Shown: positions 15,759-24,192, numbered from the stretch's first letter. The stretch is DNA of 35,408 nt from Gammaproteobacteria bacterium (GCA_018819205.1 JAHJQE010000013.1:1-35408), one strand, 5' to 3'. Numbers and translations: made by a program. Notes: generated by a model from the letters alone, not told the origin.

Positions 15759-17075
15759 ATGAAAGCACCGATCCCATTACGCAACGTTCCCCAGTCCAAC
15801 ATCTTTCGCAAAGGCGATGTCTTTGTGTTGTTCGGTGAACTGTTCGGAAGGGGGTATGCCAACGGTCTGATCAACGAAGCGCGCAAAGCGGGGATGACCA
15901 TCGTCGGCGTCACCGTGGGGCGACGCGACGAGAACAACGCACTGCGCGCCTTGACTGCCGAGGAACTGGCGACTGCCGAACAGAATCTGGGTGGTCGCAT
16001 CATCAACGTGCCGCTGATGGCAGGTTTCGATCTGGATGCACCGGCCGGTGAACCGACCCCGACCGACCTGATCGCCGACATGACCCTCAAGAGCTGGCAG
16101 ACCGACAAGCTGGACTGGGCGCAGATCGAGCGCTGCCGGGCCGCCGGCGTGCAGCGTTTCCAGGATTCGGTCGCCAAGGTGATGGCCGAGCTGGACGGCA
16201 TGATCCCGGACGGCGCCAATGCCTTTTTCGCGCACACCATGGCCGGCGGCATCCCCAAGGTGAAGGTGTTCCTCGCCATCGCCAACCGTATCTACAAGGG
16301 ACGCGGCGAGCGTTTCATGCCGTCCAGCGCGCTGGTCAACAGCGACCTTGGAAAACTGATCCTGATGAATTTCGACGAAGTCACGGCCAATACCTTCCAG
16401 TACCTGATCGAGGGCAGCGCCGCGATCCGCGCGCGTCTGGAAAAGACCGGCGGGCAGGTGCGTTACACCGCCTACGGCTACCACGGTACCGAGATCCTGA
16501 TCGGTGGCAAATACGAATGGCAGACTTACACCAACTACACGCAGGGTCGCGCCAAGATGCGTCTTGAGCAGCATGCGGAAGCGGCCTGGAAGCAGGGCAT
16601 CAAGGCCACGGTGTACAACTGTCCCGAGATCCGCACCAACTCTTCTGACATCTTCGTCGGCGTGGAGTTGTCGCTGTTCCCGCTGCTGAAGGCCTTGAAG
16701 CAGGAAGGCGGCGGCGCGTGGGCGGAAGCGCAATGGCAAGCCTGCCGCGAGGTGTTACAGGAAGGCGAATCGCTGGAGAACCTGCTGCACACCATCGACG
16801 CCTATAACGATAGCGAAGTGATGAAGGGTTTCCGCAATTTCGCAGCATGGCCGATGGACAACACGGCTGAACTGGCGGATGTGATGATCGGCACCTCGGA
16901 AGCGATCACCAAGATGCACAAGACGCGCGATGCGCTGGTGACGGACATACTGAGTGCGCTGGTGCTGGAAGGCACGGGCCCGCTGATGTTCCACGAGACT
17001 TCTGCACCTGCGGGCCCGGTGCTGTGGCTGAACCACGATGTGATTTCCAAGCAACTGAACCAGATGCACGCTTGA
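15759..17075 (+). CDS. Enoyl-ACP reductase FabMG-family-like protein
   Basis: 438 residues; CGGAG about ten bases before the ATG. The N-terminus has a Rossmann-like turn (VFVLFGELFGRGYANGLINEA), followed by a GRRDENN segment, an alpha/beta body (FFAHTMAGGIPKVKVF) and a long helical C-terminus. From memory, whole-length homologues are labelled 'enoyl ACP reductase FabMG family', a group defined from metagenomic triclosan-tolerance work; it is not the classic FabI. I cannot confirm the catalytic Tyr/Lys by eye. A TACAAT box at 15690-15695 could be its -10 element, without a good -35. A strong hairpin terminator follows. Confidence 0.6.
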   Translation: MKAPIPLRNVPQSNIFRKGDVFVLFGELFGRGYANGLINEARKAGMTIVGVTVGRRDENNALRALTAEELATAEQNLGGRIINVPLMAGFDLDAPAGEPTPTDLIADMTLKSWQTDKLDWAQIERCRAAGVQRFQDSVAKVMAELDGMIPDGANAFFAHTMAGGIPKVKVFLAIANRIYKGRGERFMPSSALVNSDLGKLILMNFDEVTANTFQYLIEGSAAIRARLEKTGGQVRYTAYGYHGTEILIGGKYEWQTYTNYTQGRAKMRLEQHAEAAWKQGIKATVYNCPEIRTNSSDIFVGVELSLFPLLKALKQEGGGAWAEAQWQACREVLQEGESLENLLHTIDAYNDSEVMKGFRNFAAWPMDNTAELADVMIGTSEAITKMHKTRDALVTDILSALVLEGTGPLMFHETSAPAGPVLWLNHDVISKQLNQMHA

Positions 17076-17078
17076 ACC

Positions 17079-17123
17079 AAATGAACAAAGCCGCGAGCAC
17101 CCTGCTCGCGGCTTTGTTCATTT
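17079..17123. terminator. Long bidirectional terminator hairpin between convergent genes
   Basis: A perfect inverted repeat of 21 bases per arm (17079-17099 and 17103-17123) around a three-base loop. The stem has a GC-rich core (GCCGCGAGCA) flanked by AAATGAACAAA/TTTGTTCATTT, so either strand ends in a T-rich run. It lies directly between the FabMG-like gene (plus) and the nitroreductase gene (minus) and should stop transcription both ways. Confidence 0.9.
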
Positions 17124-17136
17124 ATTGCCTGCTGTG

Positions 17137-17730
17137 TCACTCTATGCGGCAGGCCTCTACAAAACTCAGCCTCGGATTGCGCGGATATACGCCCTTGGGG
17201 TCGCCGTAGCCGAGACTGCAGATGAAGTTCGATTTCACGCTACTTCCCGCAAAGAACAGTTCGTCCACCTTGGCATTGTCGAAACCGGACATCGGTCCGC
17301 AATCAAGGCCGAGTGCACGGGCGGCGATGATCAGATAGGCGCCCTGTAAGGTGCCATTGCGAAAAGCAGTGGTCTGCGCGACTTGCGGATCCTTGAACCA
17401 GTCCGGTGCGTCTGGTGCATGCGGGAACAGCTTGCCAAGCTGATCGTAGAAATGCAGGTCGTGGCCGATGATGGCGGTTACCGGGGCGGCCATGACCTTG
17501 GCACGGTTGCCTTCCATCAGGGTGGGCAGCAACTTTTCTTTGGCTTCCTTCGATTTTACGAACACGATCCTTGCCGGGCTTGAGTTGGCCGAGGTCGGCG
17601 CCATGCGCAGGATGTCGTACAACTGGTGCAACAACTCGTCCGCAACAGGTGCATCGGTCCAGAGGTTATGTGTGTGGGCTTCCAGAAAAATCTGGTTCAG
17701 TGTCTGTTGATCCAGTGCACGATTAGACAT
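17137..17730 (-). CDS. rutE: RutE-type nitroreductase / malonic semialdehyde reductase
   Basis: 197 residues on the minus strand with AGGAGA upstream of the ATG. FMN-dependent nitroreductase fold of the HadB/RutE subgroup: [17 protein letters not shown] near the N-terminus, the internal [22 protein letters not shown] and the C-terminal [16 protein letters not shown]. In E. coli RutE reduces malonic semialdehyde to 3-hydroxypropionate in pyrimidine breakdown. No other rut gene is nearby, so here it may be a general aldehyde or nitro reductase. Confidence 0.85.
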   Translation of the reverse strand: MSNRALDQQTLNQIFLEAHTHNLWTDAPVADELLHQLYDILRMAPTSANSSPARIVFVKSKEAKEKLLPTLMEGNRAKVMAAPVTAIIGHDLHFYDQLGKLFPHAPDAPDWFKDPQVAQTTAFRNGTLQGAYLIIAARALGLDCGPMSGFDNAKVDELFFAGSSVKSNFICSLGYGDPKGVYPRNPRLSFVEACRIE

Positions 17731-17950
17731 TAGGTCTCCTGCAATATGACGGTTGATGAGCGGTGTACAGCAGAGAATGTTGCTTTATAGGATACATGTT
17801 GTTTGGGATGGATCTCCTGAAATTTCTTGCAGTCAGGTGGCATGAAAAACCCTGTCGCAATGATTGTCTATCAAGGTGAAATATGCCTTAATGCAGGGCC
17901 CGATTTCATCGCCTTGGTAGTACCGATTCATCTCACAACGGAGTTCGAGT

Positions 17951-19504
17951 ATGGATAAAGAGCAGGAGAAGCTGGTGATTAGCCAGTTGGTATTTGAGTT
18001 GACCGTCACTGGCGGTGACTCTACTGATCTGGATAATCTGCTGGATAGACTGTTCACGTTTTTGCAGGGATATCGGGACATCCCTGTCGAATCACGTGGT
18101 GCAATCCTGTTGCTCAATCCGCGTGGAAAATACTTCCAGGTCGCCCAGTTCGGCATGCTCCCTCCATGGGAGAGCACTCTGGACTGGTCCAGACTCAGGA
18201 TTTCGAAAGCTATGGCAGGGCGTTGTCATACGCAGTTGTTCTCCTGGCGGACAGGCCTTGGTAGTGAGGTGATCCATAGTCGCTTGCTGTTGCTTCCTCT
18301 GCTCATTGATGGCCGACTTATCGGTTACGTCACATTGTTTGTCCCGCTGGATTATGTATTGTCCGGGGTCTATGAGGATTTCTTCAGCGATCTCGCTCGT
18401 GCACTGTCTGGTTTGGTGCAGCGAACCCTGTCGATCGAGACCGTGCGCATCCGTGAACTTGAGCTTGAAGAGGCTCGGGCGGATGCAATTCGCACCTTGG
18501 GCGTGGCGTCAGAATACCGGGATAACGTGACCGGCTGGCATATCATGCGTATGACCAACTATGCGCAATCCATCGCCAAGTTCATGGGCATGTCCGACGA
18601 ACAGCGTGAATTGCTGTATATCGCGGCCCCCATGCACGATGTTGGCAAGATCGGTATTGCTGATGCGGTGTTGCTGAAGCCGGGCAAGTTGACCGACGAA
18701 GAGTACGAGGTGATGAAGACGCATGCCAACATCGGCGTCACCATTCTTGAGGGCAAGGATGAGTTGATCAAGGCCGCGCGAGATATCGCCGGCTCTCACC
18801 ACGAACGTTGGGACGGACAGGGTTATCCGAATGGTTTGGCTGGTGAGGAGATACCCTTGCTGGCACGTATCTGCGCGGTCGCTGATGTGTTCGATGCGCT
18901 CACCTCGACCCGCCCCTACAAAGAGCCGTGGACGGTGGAACAAGCGCATGAATGGATGATGTCCGAGGCGGGCAAGCATTTCGATCCGGCGGTAGTGCAG
19001 GCTTTCGATGCCTCGATGCCGGAGATTCTGCGTATCCGCGAACTGTACCGGGACGACATCATCGATCCCAAACAGGTCTTGACCCTGCCGCCCATCCGTC
19101 GTCGCGTGAACGAATGGGTGCCTTGGGACGACAGCTTGAGCGTGGGCATTGATGTGATCGATGAACATCACCGCTATTTGTTCGATCTGATCAACGATCT
19201 GTATCAGGTGGTGATCCGCAAGCGTGGCGCACGCGAGGTGGCGCGGCTGATCAAGTCACTGGACGCCTATGCAAAGATACATTTCCGCGCGGAAGAGCAG
19301 ATGATGAACCACTATTCCTATAGTGGTGTTGACCGCCAAATGCACCAGCATCATGCCTTCGAGGAAAAGGTCGCCGAATTCTATGAAGAGCTGCACGCAA
19401 ATCCTCTGGTTGCGCAGTTCGATGTGCTGTCCTATCTGCGCGACTGGTTACTCCACCATATCCGCGTCGAAGATGCCCAACTGGTCGAATTGACCCATAG
19501 CTGA
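17951..19504 (+). CDS. GAF-like / HD-GYP / hemerythrin fusion protein (c-di-GMP phosphodiesterase)
   Basis: 517 residues. A GAF-like N-terminal domain (about 10-165) and a short helix precede an HD-GYP domain (about 170-365) with HDVGK (H229, D230) and HHERWDGQGYP (GYP 291-293), so it should hydrolyse c-di-GMP. The last 130 residues are a bacteriohemerythrin: DEHHRYLF (H407), HFRAEE (H444, E448), HQHHAFEE and HIRVED (H503, D508), the full ligand pattern of an O2-binding di-iron site. The arrangement implies that oxygen, NO or iron state controls c-di-GMP breakdown. A weak promoter-like TTGTCT-18-TTAATG lies at 17864-17893. The gene is 446 bases upstream of the grxD end of the next operon and is not clearly part of it. 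Confidence 0.92.
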   Translation: MDKEQEKLVISQLVFELTVTGGDSTDLDNLLDRLFTFLQGYRDIPVESRGAILLLNPRGKYFQVAQFGMLPPWESTLDWSRLRISKAMAGRCHTQLFSWRTGLGSEVIHSRLLLLPLLIDGRLIGYVTLFVPLDYVLSGVYEDFFSDLARALSGLVQRTLSIETVRIRELELEEARADAIRTLGVASEYRDNVTGWHIMRMTNYAQSIAKFMGMSDEQRELLYIAAPMHDVGKIGIADAVLLKPGKLTDEEYEVMKTHANIGVTILEGKDELIKAARDIAGSHHERWDGQGYPNGLAGEEIPLLARICAVADVFDALTSTRPYKEPWTVEQAHEWMMSEAGKHFDPAVVQAFDASMPEILRIRELYRDDIIDPKQVLTLPPIRRRVNEWVPWDDSLSVGIDVIDEHHRYLFDLINDLYQVVIRKRGAREVARLIKSLDAYAKIHFRAEEQMMNHYSYSGVDRQMHQHHAFEEKVAEFYEELHANPLVAQFDVLSYLRDWLLHHIRVEDAQLVELTHS

Positions 19505-19525
19505 AGTATCAACCCCCCCCATTGG

Positions 19526-19546
19526 GAGTAATTGACTAAATTACTC
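19526..19546. promoter_or_regulatory. Inverted-repeat operator candidate over the -35 box
   Basis: GAGTAATT (19526-19533) and its exact complement AATTACTC (19539-19546) are separated by five bases. The palindrome overlaps the -35 hexamer of the promoter at 19532-19560, the position expected for a dimeric repressor site. The regulator is unknown; an Rrf2/IscR-type protein would suit the Fe-S/sulfur genes downstream, but the bases do not match a site I can name with confidence. Confidence 0.5.
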
Positions 19547-19560
19547 AAGTTAGGTTAAAT
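19532..19560 (+). promoter_or_regulatory. Sigma70-type promoter of the tusE-bolA-grxD operon
   Basis: TTGACT (19532-19537) and TTAAAT (19555-19560) with the optimal 17-base spacing, 32 bases upstream of the first start codon. The best promoter match in the window. A run of eight C (19513-19520) lies just upstream. Confidence 0.65.
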
Positions 19561-19592
19561 GGCTGCACTTTTAATCAAGAGAGGGGTAGACC

Positions 19593-19886
19593 ATGCAATT
19601 ACCAGAACGTGACGGCGACGGATATCTCGTCGATATGAGCGATTGGAGCGAGGAGATCGGCCGTGCCATGGCCGAAGCGGACGGCTACGAGCTGAACGAC
19701 AAGAAGTGGGAACAGATCATGAAGGCGCGCGAATATTTCGAAGAGTTTGCCGCGGTGCCGCCTATCCGCAAATTCGCCAAATACATCGAGGAAGACCAGA
19801 AGGACGTGTTCGACCTGTGGATGACCGGCCCGATGAAGCCGATCACCAAATATGGCGGCATGCCCAAGCCGACCGGCTGCGTCTGA
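19593..19886 (+). CDS. TusE/DsrC family sulfur-carrier protein
   Basis: 97 residues; GAGAGGGG upstream of the ATG. The family fold is clear: DGYLVDMSDWSEEI, a helical middle (KAREYFEEFAAVPPIRKF) and the C-terminal arm GGMPKPTGCV. The penultimate Cys96 is the sulfur-carrying residue. It is the only cysteine in the protein: the second cysteine, about ten residues earlier in true DsrC, is absent. It is therefore more TusE-like (tRNA 2-thiouridine relay) than a sulfite-reductase partner, though no tusBCD genes are in view. First gene of a set with bolA- and grxD-like genes. Confidence 0.88.
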   Translation: MQLPERDGDGYLVDMSDWSEEIGRAMAEADGYELNDKKWEQIMKAREYFEEFAAVPPIRKFAKYIEEDQKDVFDLWMTGPMKPITKYGGMPKPTGCV

Positions 19887-19895
19887 GGGGTATCG

Positions 19896-20135
19896 ATGAA
19901 AGTCACACCCGATAACGTCAGGGATTTCATCCTGCAGGGCCTGCCGTGCGAACACATCCAGGTCGAGGGCGACGGTCGCCATTTCGATGCGGTGATCGTG
20001 AGCAAGGATTTCGAGGGCAAGGGCATGTTGCAACAGCACAAGCTGGTGTATCAGGTGCTGGGCGACAAGATGGAGAAGATCCATGCCCTGTCGATGAAGA
20101 CAATGACCCCCACGCAGTGGGCTAACATTCAATAA
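19896..20135 (+). CDS. BolA/IbaG family protein
   Basis: 79 residues with the BolA fold: HIQVEGDGRHFDAVIVSKDFEGKGMLQQHKLVY and GDKMEKIHALSMKT. The conserved His (QQHK) and the other His positions can bind a [2Fe-2S] cluster together with a CGFS glutaredoxin. The gene lies nine bases after the TusE-like gene and nine bases before the CGFS glutaredoxin gene, the classic partner, so a BolA-Grx complex in iron-sulfur handling is likely. Length and sequence suit IbaG (YrbA) better than BolA itself. Confidence 0.88.
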   Translation: MKVTPDNVRDFILQGLPCEHIQVEGDGRHFDAVIVSKDFEGKGMLQQHKLVYQVLGDKMEKIHALSMKTMTPTQWANIQ

Positions 20136-20144
20136 GGAATAGCA

Positions 20145-20480
20145 ATGGACGACAAAGATATCGCACTGGAAATCATCCGCAAGACGGTGACTGAAAACCC
20201 CATCGTGTTGTACATGAAAGGCACACCGCAATTTCCGCAATGCGGCTTCTCAGGACGCGCCGCACAAGTGCTGAAGGCGGCAGGTGTATCGAAATATGTC
20301 GCAGTGAACGTGCTGGAAGACCCGGTTTCCTGGAACTACCTGAAGTTCTATGCAGACTTCCCCACCTTCCCGCAGCTCTATATCAATGGCGAGTTGGTCG
20401 GCGGCTCCGACATCATGCTGGCGATGTACGAGCAGGGCGAGTTGCAGCTGCTGATCGAAAAAGCGACCGCTACAGCCTGA
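20145..20480 (+). CDS. grxD: Monothiol glutaredoxin (Grx4, CGFS type)
   Basis: 111 residues with the CGFS active site (C33-S36) preceded by KGTPQFPQ and followed by the family motifs FPTFPQLYINGELVGGSDI. Monothiol glutaredoxins of this type carry and transfer [2Fe-2S] clusters with glutathione and pair with BolA proteins, whose gene lies immediately upstream. Last gene of the operon; a weak hairpin (GCGCATCA/TGATGCGC, 20488-20511) follows at the convergent junction with yaeQ. Confidence 0.95.
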   Translation: MDDKDIALEIIRKTVTENPIVLYMKGTPQFPQCGFSGRAAQVLKAAGVSKYVAVNVLEDPVSWNYLKFYADFPTFPQLYINGELVGGSDIMLAMYEQGELQLLIEKATATA

Positions 20481-20492
20481 TCTGCGCGCGCA

Positions 20493-21029
20493 TCAGCGCA
20501 GCTTGATGCGCTCGACCTCCAGGCTGTGCTCACCGTCGCTCAGCCACACCTGACCGTCCTGTATGGTGCATTGCAGATTCATGGTGCGCTGCACCAGTTT
20601 GGGCAGGTCGCGGGTACTCTCTGGAGGTAGGTTGATGATGGTGAGATTCTTTTGCCGTTCAAACTGGGCGCGGTTCTGCGCGAACCACATGTCGGCCACG
20701 CGTCCGCCGTAGCTGTATACCAACACTTGTCTGGCACGGCCGCAGGCTTTGCGGATCAGTTTTTCATCCGGGATACCGACATCGATCCATAGCTCAATGG
20801 CACCAGTCAGGTCCTTCTGCCACAGGTCGGCTGCATCCTCGTCGGTCATGCCTTGCCCGAACTCCAGATATTCGTGGGCGTGCAGGGCGAACGCCAGCAG
20901 GCGCACCATCAGTCGTTCTTCCGTCTCGGAAGGGTGTTGCGCCAGCGTGAGCGTGTGGTCCTGGTAATAATGTCGTTCCATATCCGCGATCTGCAGATTG
21001 GCTTTGAATACGGTTGCTTTGATCGCCAT
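20493..21029 (-). CDS. yaeQ: YaeQ family protein
   Basis: 178 residues on the minus strand, the usual YaeQ length. The ATG at 21029 is preceded by AGGAAA and begins MAIKATVFKANLQI as in the family; a 39-residue upstream extension of the frame is Cys-rich and not conserved-looking. YaeQ has a PD-(D/E)xK nuclease-like fold; visible parts include LTLAQHPSETEERLMVRLLAF, YLEFGQG and DLWQKDLTGAIELWIDVG. E. coli YaeQ was once tied to hemolysin expression; its biochemical activity is unproven. Confidence 0.92.
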   Translation of the reverse strand: MAIKATVFKANLQIADMERHYYQDHTLTLAQHPSETEERLMVRLLAFALHAHEYLEFGQGMTDEDAADLWQKDLTGAIELWIDVGIPDEKLIRKACGRARQVLVYSYGGRVADMWFAQNRAQFERQKNLTIINLPPESTRDLPKLVQRTMNLQCTIQDGQVWLSDGEHSLEVERIKLR

Positions 21030-21144
21030 GTGATTTCCTGATACGGCAGCATTGCTGCACAATGCACGGGGGGCGTAAGCATAGCGCATTGCGCCGCGTC
21101 CTCCGGGACTTTGCCATAGCCAACAACAGGGAAGACAGCAGCTC

Positions 21145-22182
21145 ATGTTTGAACAGACATACTTTGGGAATACGATACTTGCTTACCTCACATCGCTTGC
21201 CATCCTGCTGGGCGGAATGGCGGCGATCTATGTGTTCAAACGCTATATCCTTAATCATCTGAAGAAGCTGGCCGAGTCGTCGGCCACCACTATCGACGAC
21301 CTGCTGGTCAAGGCGATCGAACGAACAGTGGTGCCTATCCTGTATTTCGGTGTGCTGTACGCTTCGATCCATACGCTGCAGCTAAGCAGGGATTTCGAGC
21401 GCGGTTTCAACATCGCCGCCATCGTGCTGGTCACCATTCTTGTCGTGCGCACCCTGACCGCGGCAGTGCATCACCTGCTGCGCAGTTATTCCAATGCCGC
21501 CTCTGAAGAGGGGGGCAAACAGATCAAGGGGATAGGCGGGCTGCTCAATTTCCTGATCTGGATGCTGGCGCTGCTGTTCCTGCTGGACAATCTGGGCGTG
21601 AAGATCTCGGCAATGGTGGCCGGTCTGGGTATCGGTGGTATCGCGGTGGCGCTGGCGGCGCAGGCGGTGCTGGGCGACCTGTTCAGCTACTTCGTCATCT
21701 TCTTCGACAAGCCGTTCGCGGTGGGCGACTTCATTGTGGTGGACGACAAGATGGGCGTGGTGGAGCATGTCGGAATCAAGACCACTCGCATCAAGGCCTT
21801 GAGCGGCGAACAACTGGTGTTCTCCAACACCGACCTGACCAATTCGCGCGTGCACAACTTCAAGAAGATGGAACGTCGCCGAGTGGTGTTCAAACTGGGC
21901 GTGACCTATCAGACACCCGCCGAGCAGCTGAAGCGCATCCCGCAACTGGTAAAGGACATCATCGTGGCGCAGCAGGATGCCGAATTCGATCGTGGACATT
22001 TTGCGAACTACGGAGATTTCAGCCTGAATTTCGAGTTCGTGTATTACGTGATCGGTGCCGATTACGCCAAGTACATGGATATCCAGCAAGCCATCAATCT
22101 GGCTATCTTCGAGGCATTCGAGAAAGAAGGCATTGAATTCGCCTACCCGTCGCAAACGCTGTTTGTAAACAAAGTCGCCTGA
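21145..22182 (+). CDS. Small-conductance mechanosensitive ion channel (MscS family)
   Basis: 345 residues with about four to five transmembrane segments in the first 180, the last being the pore-lining TM3 with its Gly/Ala pattern (GIGGIAVALAAQAVLGDLFSYF). A cytoplasmic beta domain follows (PFAVGDFIVVDDKMGVVEHVGIKTTRIKAL) and then the alpha/beta vestibule (NFEFVYYVIGADY). It should open on membrane tension to release solutes. The topology with extra N-terminal helices is closer to YnaI/YbdG-type relatives than to minimal MscS. Divergent from yaeQ, with a 115-bp gap. Confidence 0.92.
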   Translation: MFEQTYFGNTILAYLTSLAILLGGMAAIYVFKRYILNHLKKLAESSATTIDDLLVKAIERTVVPILYFGVLYASIHTLQLSRDFERGFNIAAIVLVTILVVRTLTAAVHHLLRSYSNAASEEGGKQIKGIGGLLNFLIWMLALLFLLDNLGVKISAMVAGLGIGGIAVALAAQAVLGDLFSYFVIFFDKPFAVGDFIVVDDKMGVVEHVGIKTTRIKALSGEQLVFSNTDLTNSRVHNFKKMERRRVVFKLGVTYQTPAEQLKRIPQLVKDIIVAQQDAEFDRGHFANYGDFSLNFEFVYYVIGADYAKYMDIQQAINLAIFEAFEKEGIEFAYPSQTLFVNKVA

Positions 22183-22194
22183 GAAAGCATACGC

Positions 22195-23481
22195 ATGCTG
22201 AACGATCTGCAATCAAATCAACTCGTACGCCTGCGCTGGACTGCATTCGGGATCGTCGGTCTGGCCTACGTCCTGTCGTTCTTCCACCGCTTCGCACCGG
22301 CGGCGATCTCATCCGACCTGCAGCTCGCTTTCAATACGACGGGTGCATCTTTGGGCGGTCTGGCCGCGACTTACTTCTACGTCTACACCGTGATGCAGAT
22401 CCCCACCGGCATCCTCGCCGACACGCTGGGGCCGCGCCGTGTGGTCGCCATCGGCGGCGTCATCGCCGGCATTGGTTCCATCCTGTTCGGTATGGCGGAC
22501 ACATTGGCAATGGCTTCCATCGGCCGCCTGCTGGTCGGACTGGGCGTGTCGGTCGCTTTCATCTGCATGCTCAAACTCAATGCCGTGTGGTTCCATGACC
22601 GCCACTTCGGCACGGCGACCGGTGCCACCATCCTGCTGGGCAACCTGGGTTCGGTGCTGGCTGCAGCGCCGCTGGCCTGGGCACTGGGATTCGTCTCCTG
22701 GCGCACCTTGTTCATCGCGGTCGGTCTGGCATCATTGGTGCTGGCAGCATTGGCATGGTGGTACGTGCGCAACCATCCCGGCGAAGCAGGGCTGCCCAGC
22801 CTGCGCGAGCTGGATGGAAAAGAGTCGCATCCTGCGCATGAGGGGCACTGGTACGACGGCTTGCTGGTAGTGATTAAGAATCGTGCGACCTGGCCCGGCC
22901 TGTGGGTGAATATGGGTCTGGCAGGCACGCTGTTCGCCTTCGGGGGATTGTGGGCCGTGCCATTTCTGCACGATGTGTACGGCATGGATCGTGCCATGGC
23001 GACCGACCATACGACGCTGCTGCTGGCTGGTTTCGCCATTGGTGCGTTCTTTATCGGTACGTTGTCGGATCGTATGGGAAGGCGTAAGCCGGTGATGTTC
23101 GCCGGTGCGCTGGTGTATAGCATGTGCTGGGTGGTACTTTGGACGGGCACCCAGATGAGCGGTGTGCTGAGCCACATATTGTTTCTGGTGATGGGTTTGA
23201 GTGCACCGAGCTTCACGCTGAGTTGGGCCTGCGCCAAGGAAGTGAATCCGCCCGCGTTGTCGGGCATGGCAACTAGTGTGGTCAATGTGGGTGCCTTTCT
23301 GGGTACCGCCATCATGCAACCGCTGGTGGGCTGGGCCATCGACCGTGCTCATGCGGGCAGTGAGCTGCCGTTGGGGCTGGCCGACTATCAGGCAGGTATG
23401 GGCATCATGCTGGGATTCTCGTTGATGGGGCTGTTTGCCATCCTGTTCGTGCGCGAGACGTATTGCCGATACGCTGACTGA
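22195..23481 (+). CDS. Major facilitator superfamily transporter
   Basis: 428 residues with twelve predicted membrane segments. MFS signatures are visible: GILADTLGPRRVV after TM2 (motif A), GRLLVGLGVSVAF in TM4 and the second-half equivalent FIGTLSDRMGRRKPV. It lies 12 bases after the MscS gene, with GAGAAAG ahead of the start. The substrate cannot be read from sequence; the overall pattern resembles organic-acid (anion:proton) symporters. No neighbouring enzyme gives a substrate hint. Confidence 0.9.
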   Translation: MLNDLQSNQLVRLRWTAFGIVGLAYVLSFFHRFAPAAISSDLQLAFNTTGASLGGLAATYFYVYTVMQIPTGILADTLGPRRVVAIGGVIAGIGSILFGMADTLAMASIGRLLVGLGVSVAFICMLKLNAVWFHDRHFGTATGATILLGNLGSVLAAAPLAWALGFVSWRTLFIAVGLASLVLAALAWWYVRNHPGEAGLPSLRELDGKESHPAHEGHWYDGLLVVIKNRATWPGLWVNMGLAGTLFAFGGLWAVPFLHDVYGMDRAMATDHTTLLLAGFAIGAFFIGTLSDRMGRRKPVMFAGALVYSMCWVVLWTGTQMSGVLSHILFLVMGLSAPSFTLSWACAKEVNPPALSGMATSVVNVGAFLGTAIMQPLVGWAIDRAHAGSELPLGLADYQAGMGIMLGFSLMGLFAILFVRETYCRYAD

Positions 23482-23508
23482 TCTGCTTCGCCAGGAAGTC
23501 GCCGCGCG

Positions 23509-23925
23509 CTAGAACGTCTTGTGCCAGGTGACTGAGGTCGAATCGGACTGCACTGCAACTTTCAGATGTTCTGTTTCCATCACTGCAGCGTCGGGGCGTA
23601 CGGAAAGTTTCATCTGTTCGTTTTGCATGCTCATCCGTTGGTAAAACAGCGCATTTAACACATTGACGAGATTTTTCTGACTTTGAGTCAACGCGGCGGA
23701 CGAAAGCTCGGAAGTCGCCAACTGAGGCGCGGAAAAGACCAAGTCAGCGGACTTGAAGTCGGAATACACTACGCTGTTGTGCATATGCTTTTCCGGCACG
23801 TACTGCGTGTAATGCATCGCAACAGGCGCGTGTTTGGCGGCATGCGAATGTTTATGAATCTCGGCCGCATGTGCACCAAAGGATGCACCGAAGAACAACA
23901 GACCTGTATAGAAATTGCGCATCAT
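23509..23925 (-). CDS. Small exported His-rich protein, unknown function
   Basis: 138 residues on the minus strand with TGGAGG before the ATG. A Sec signal peptide ends near AHA (about residue 20). The mature N-terminus is rich in histidine (EIHKHSHAAKHAPVAMHY), which might bind a metal. The rest is alpha-helical with Met-rich parts (YQRMSMQNEQMKL). Exported to the periplasm or beyond. No family recognised. Confidence 0.7.
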   Translation of the reverse strand: MMRNFYTGLLFFGASFGAHAAEIHKHSHAAKHAPVAMHYTQYVPEKHMHNSVVYSDFKSADLVFSAPQLATSELSSAALTQSQKNLVNVLNALFYQRMSMQNEQMKLSVRPDAAVMETEHLKVAVQSDSTSVTWHKTF

Positions 23926-23966
23926 AGCCTCCAGTGGATTGAAGGAATCTGCGAAGCTAACTGTAA

Positions 23967-23996
23967 GTATTATGCGCCTCTGACATCACATTACAA
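23967..23996 (-). promoter_or_regulatory. Likely promoter of the His-rich exported protein gene
   Basis: On the minus strand TTGTAA (23991-23996) and TAATAC (23967-23972) are 18 bases apart, about 40 bases upstream of the start at 23925. It begins just beyond the left copy of the 36-bp repeat. Confidence 0.45.
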
Positions 23997-24000
23997 CTGT

Positions 24001-24036
24001 CAGTGCCAAGGCTTCCAGCGAGAGTTCGCCGATCTG
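24001..24036. repeat. 36-bp direct repeat, left copy (fragment of rsuA)
   Basis: Identical to 25853-25888 except for one base (T at 24014 against C at 25866). The right copy lies inside rsuA and encodes its QIGELSLEALAL segment; here the same bases sit in noncoding DNA and the flanks do not match. The two copies bracket the beta-barrel gene at 24193-25773. The likely cause is a recombination or insertion event that copied a piece of rsuA. Confidence 0.85.
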
Positions 24037-24192
24037 CATGTTGTGATGTTGGCAGGTTTTTTCCATGCCGTGAAAGTCATGAAGACATAGCATCGCACTC
24101 CGGCTGGGGGGCGATCCATTTGCCTTTATCTTTGTGTGCGCAATGTATTATCACCAACTCAACGGTACTTGCTTGCCAATCGATTAAATTTC

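Noticed and set aside
20488-20511. Hairpin at the grxD/yaeQ junction as a terminator
   Set aside because: The stem is only eight bases with no T-run, and it lies partly in yaeQ coding sequence; mentioned only as a weak possibility.
21030-21146. 39-residue N-terminal extension of YaeQ
   Set aside because: Cys-rich, not family-like, and the internal ATG at 21029 has AGGAAA and the conserved MAIKATVFKA opening.
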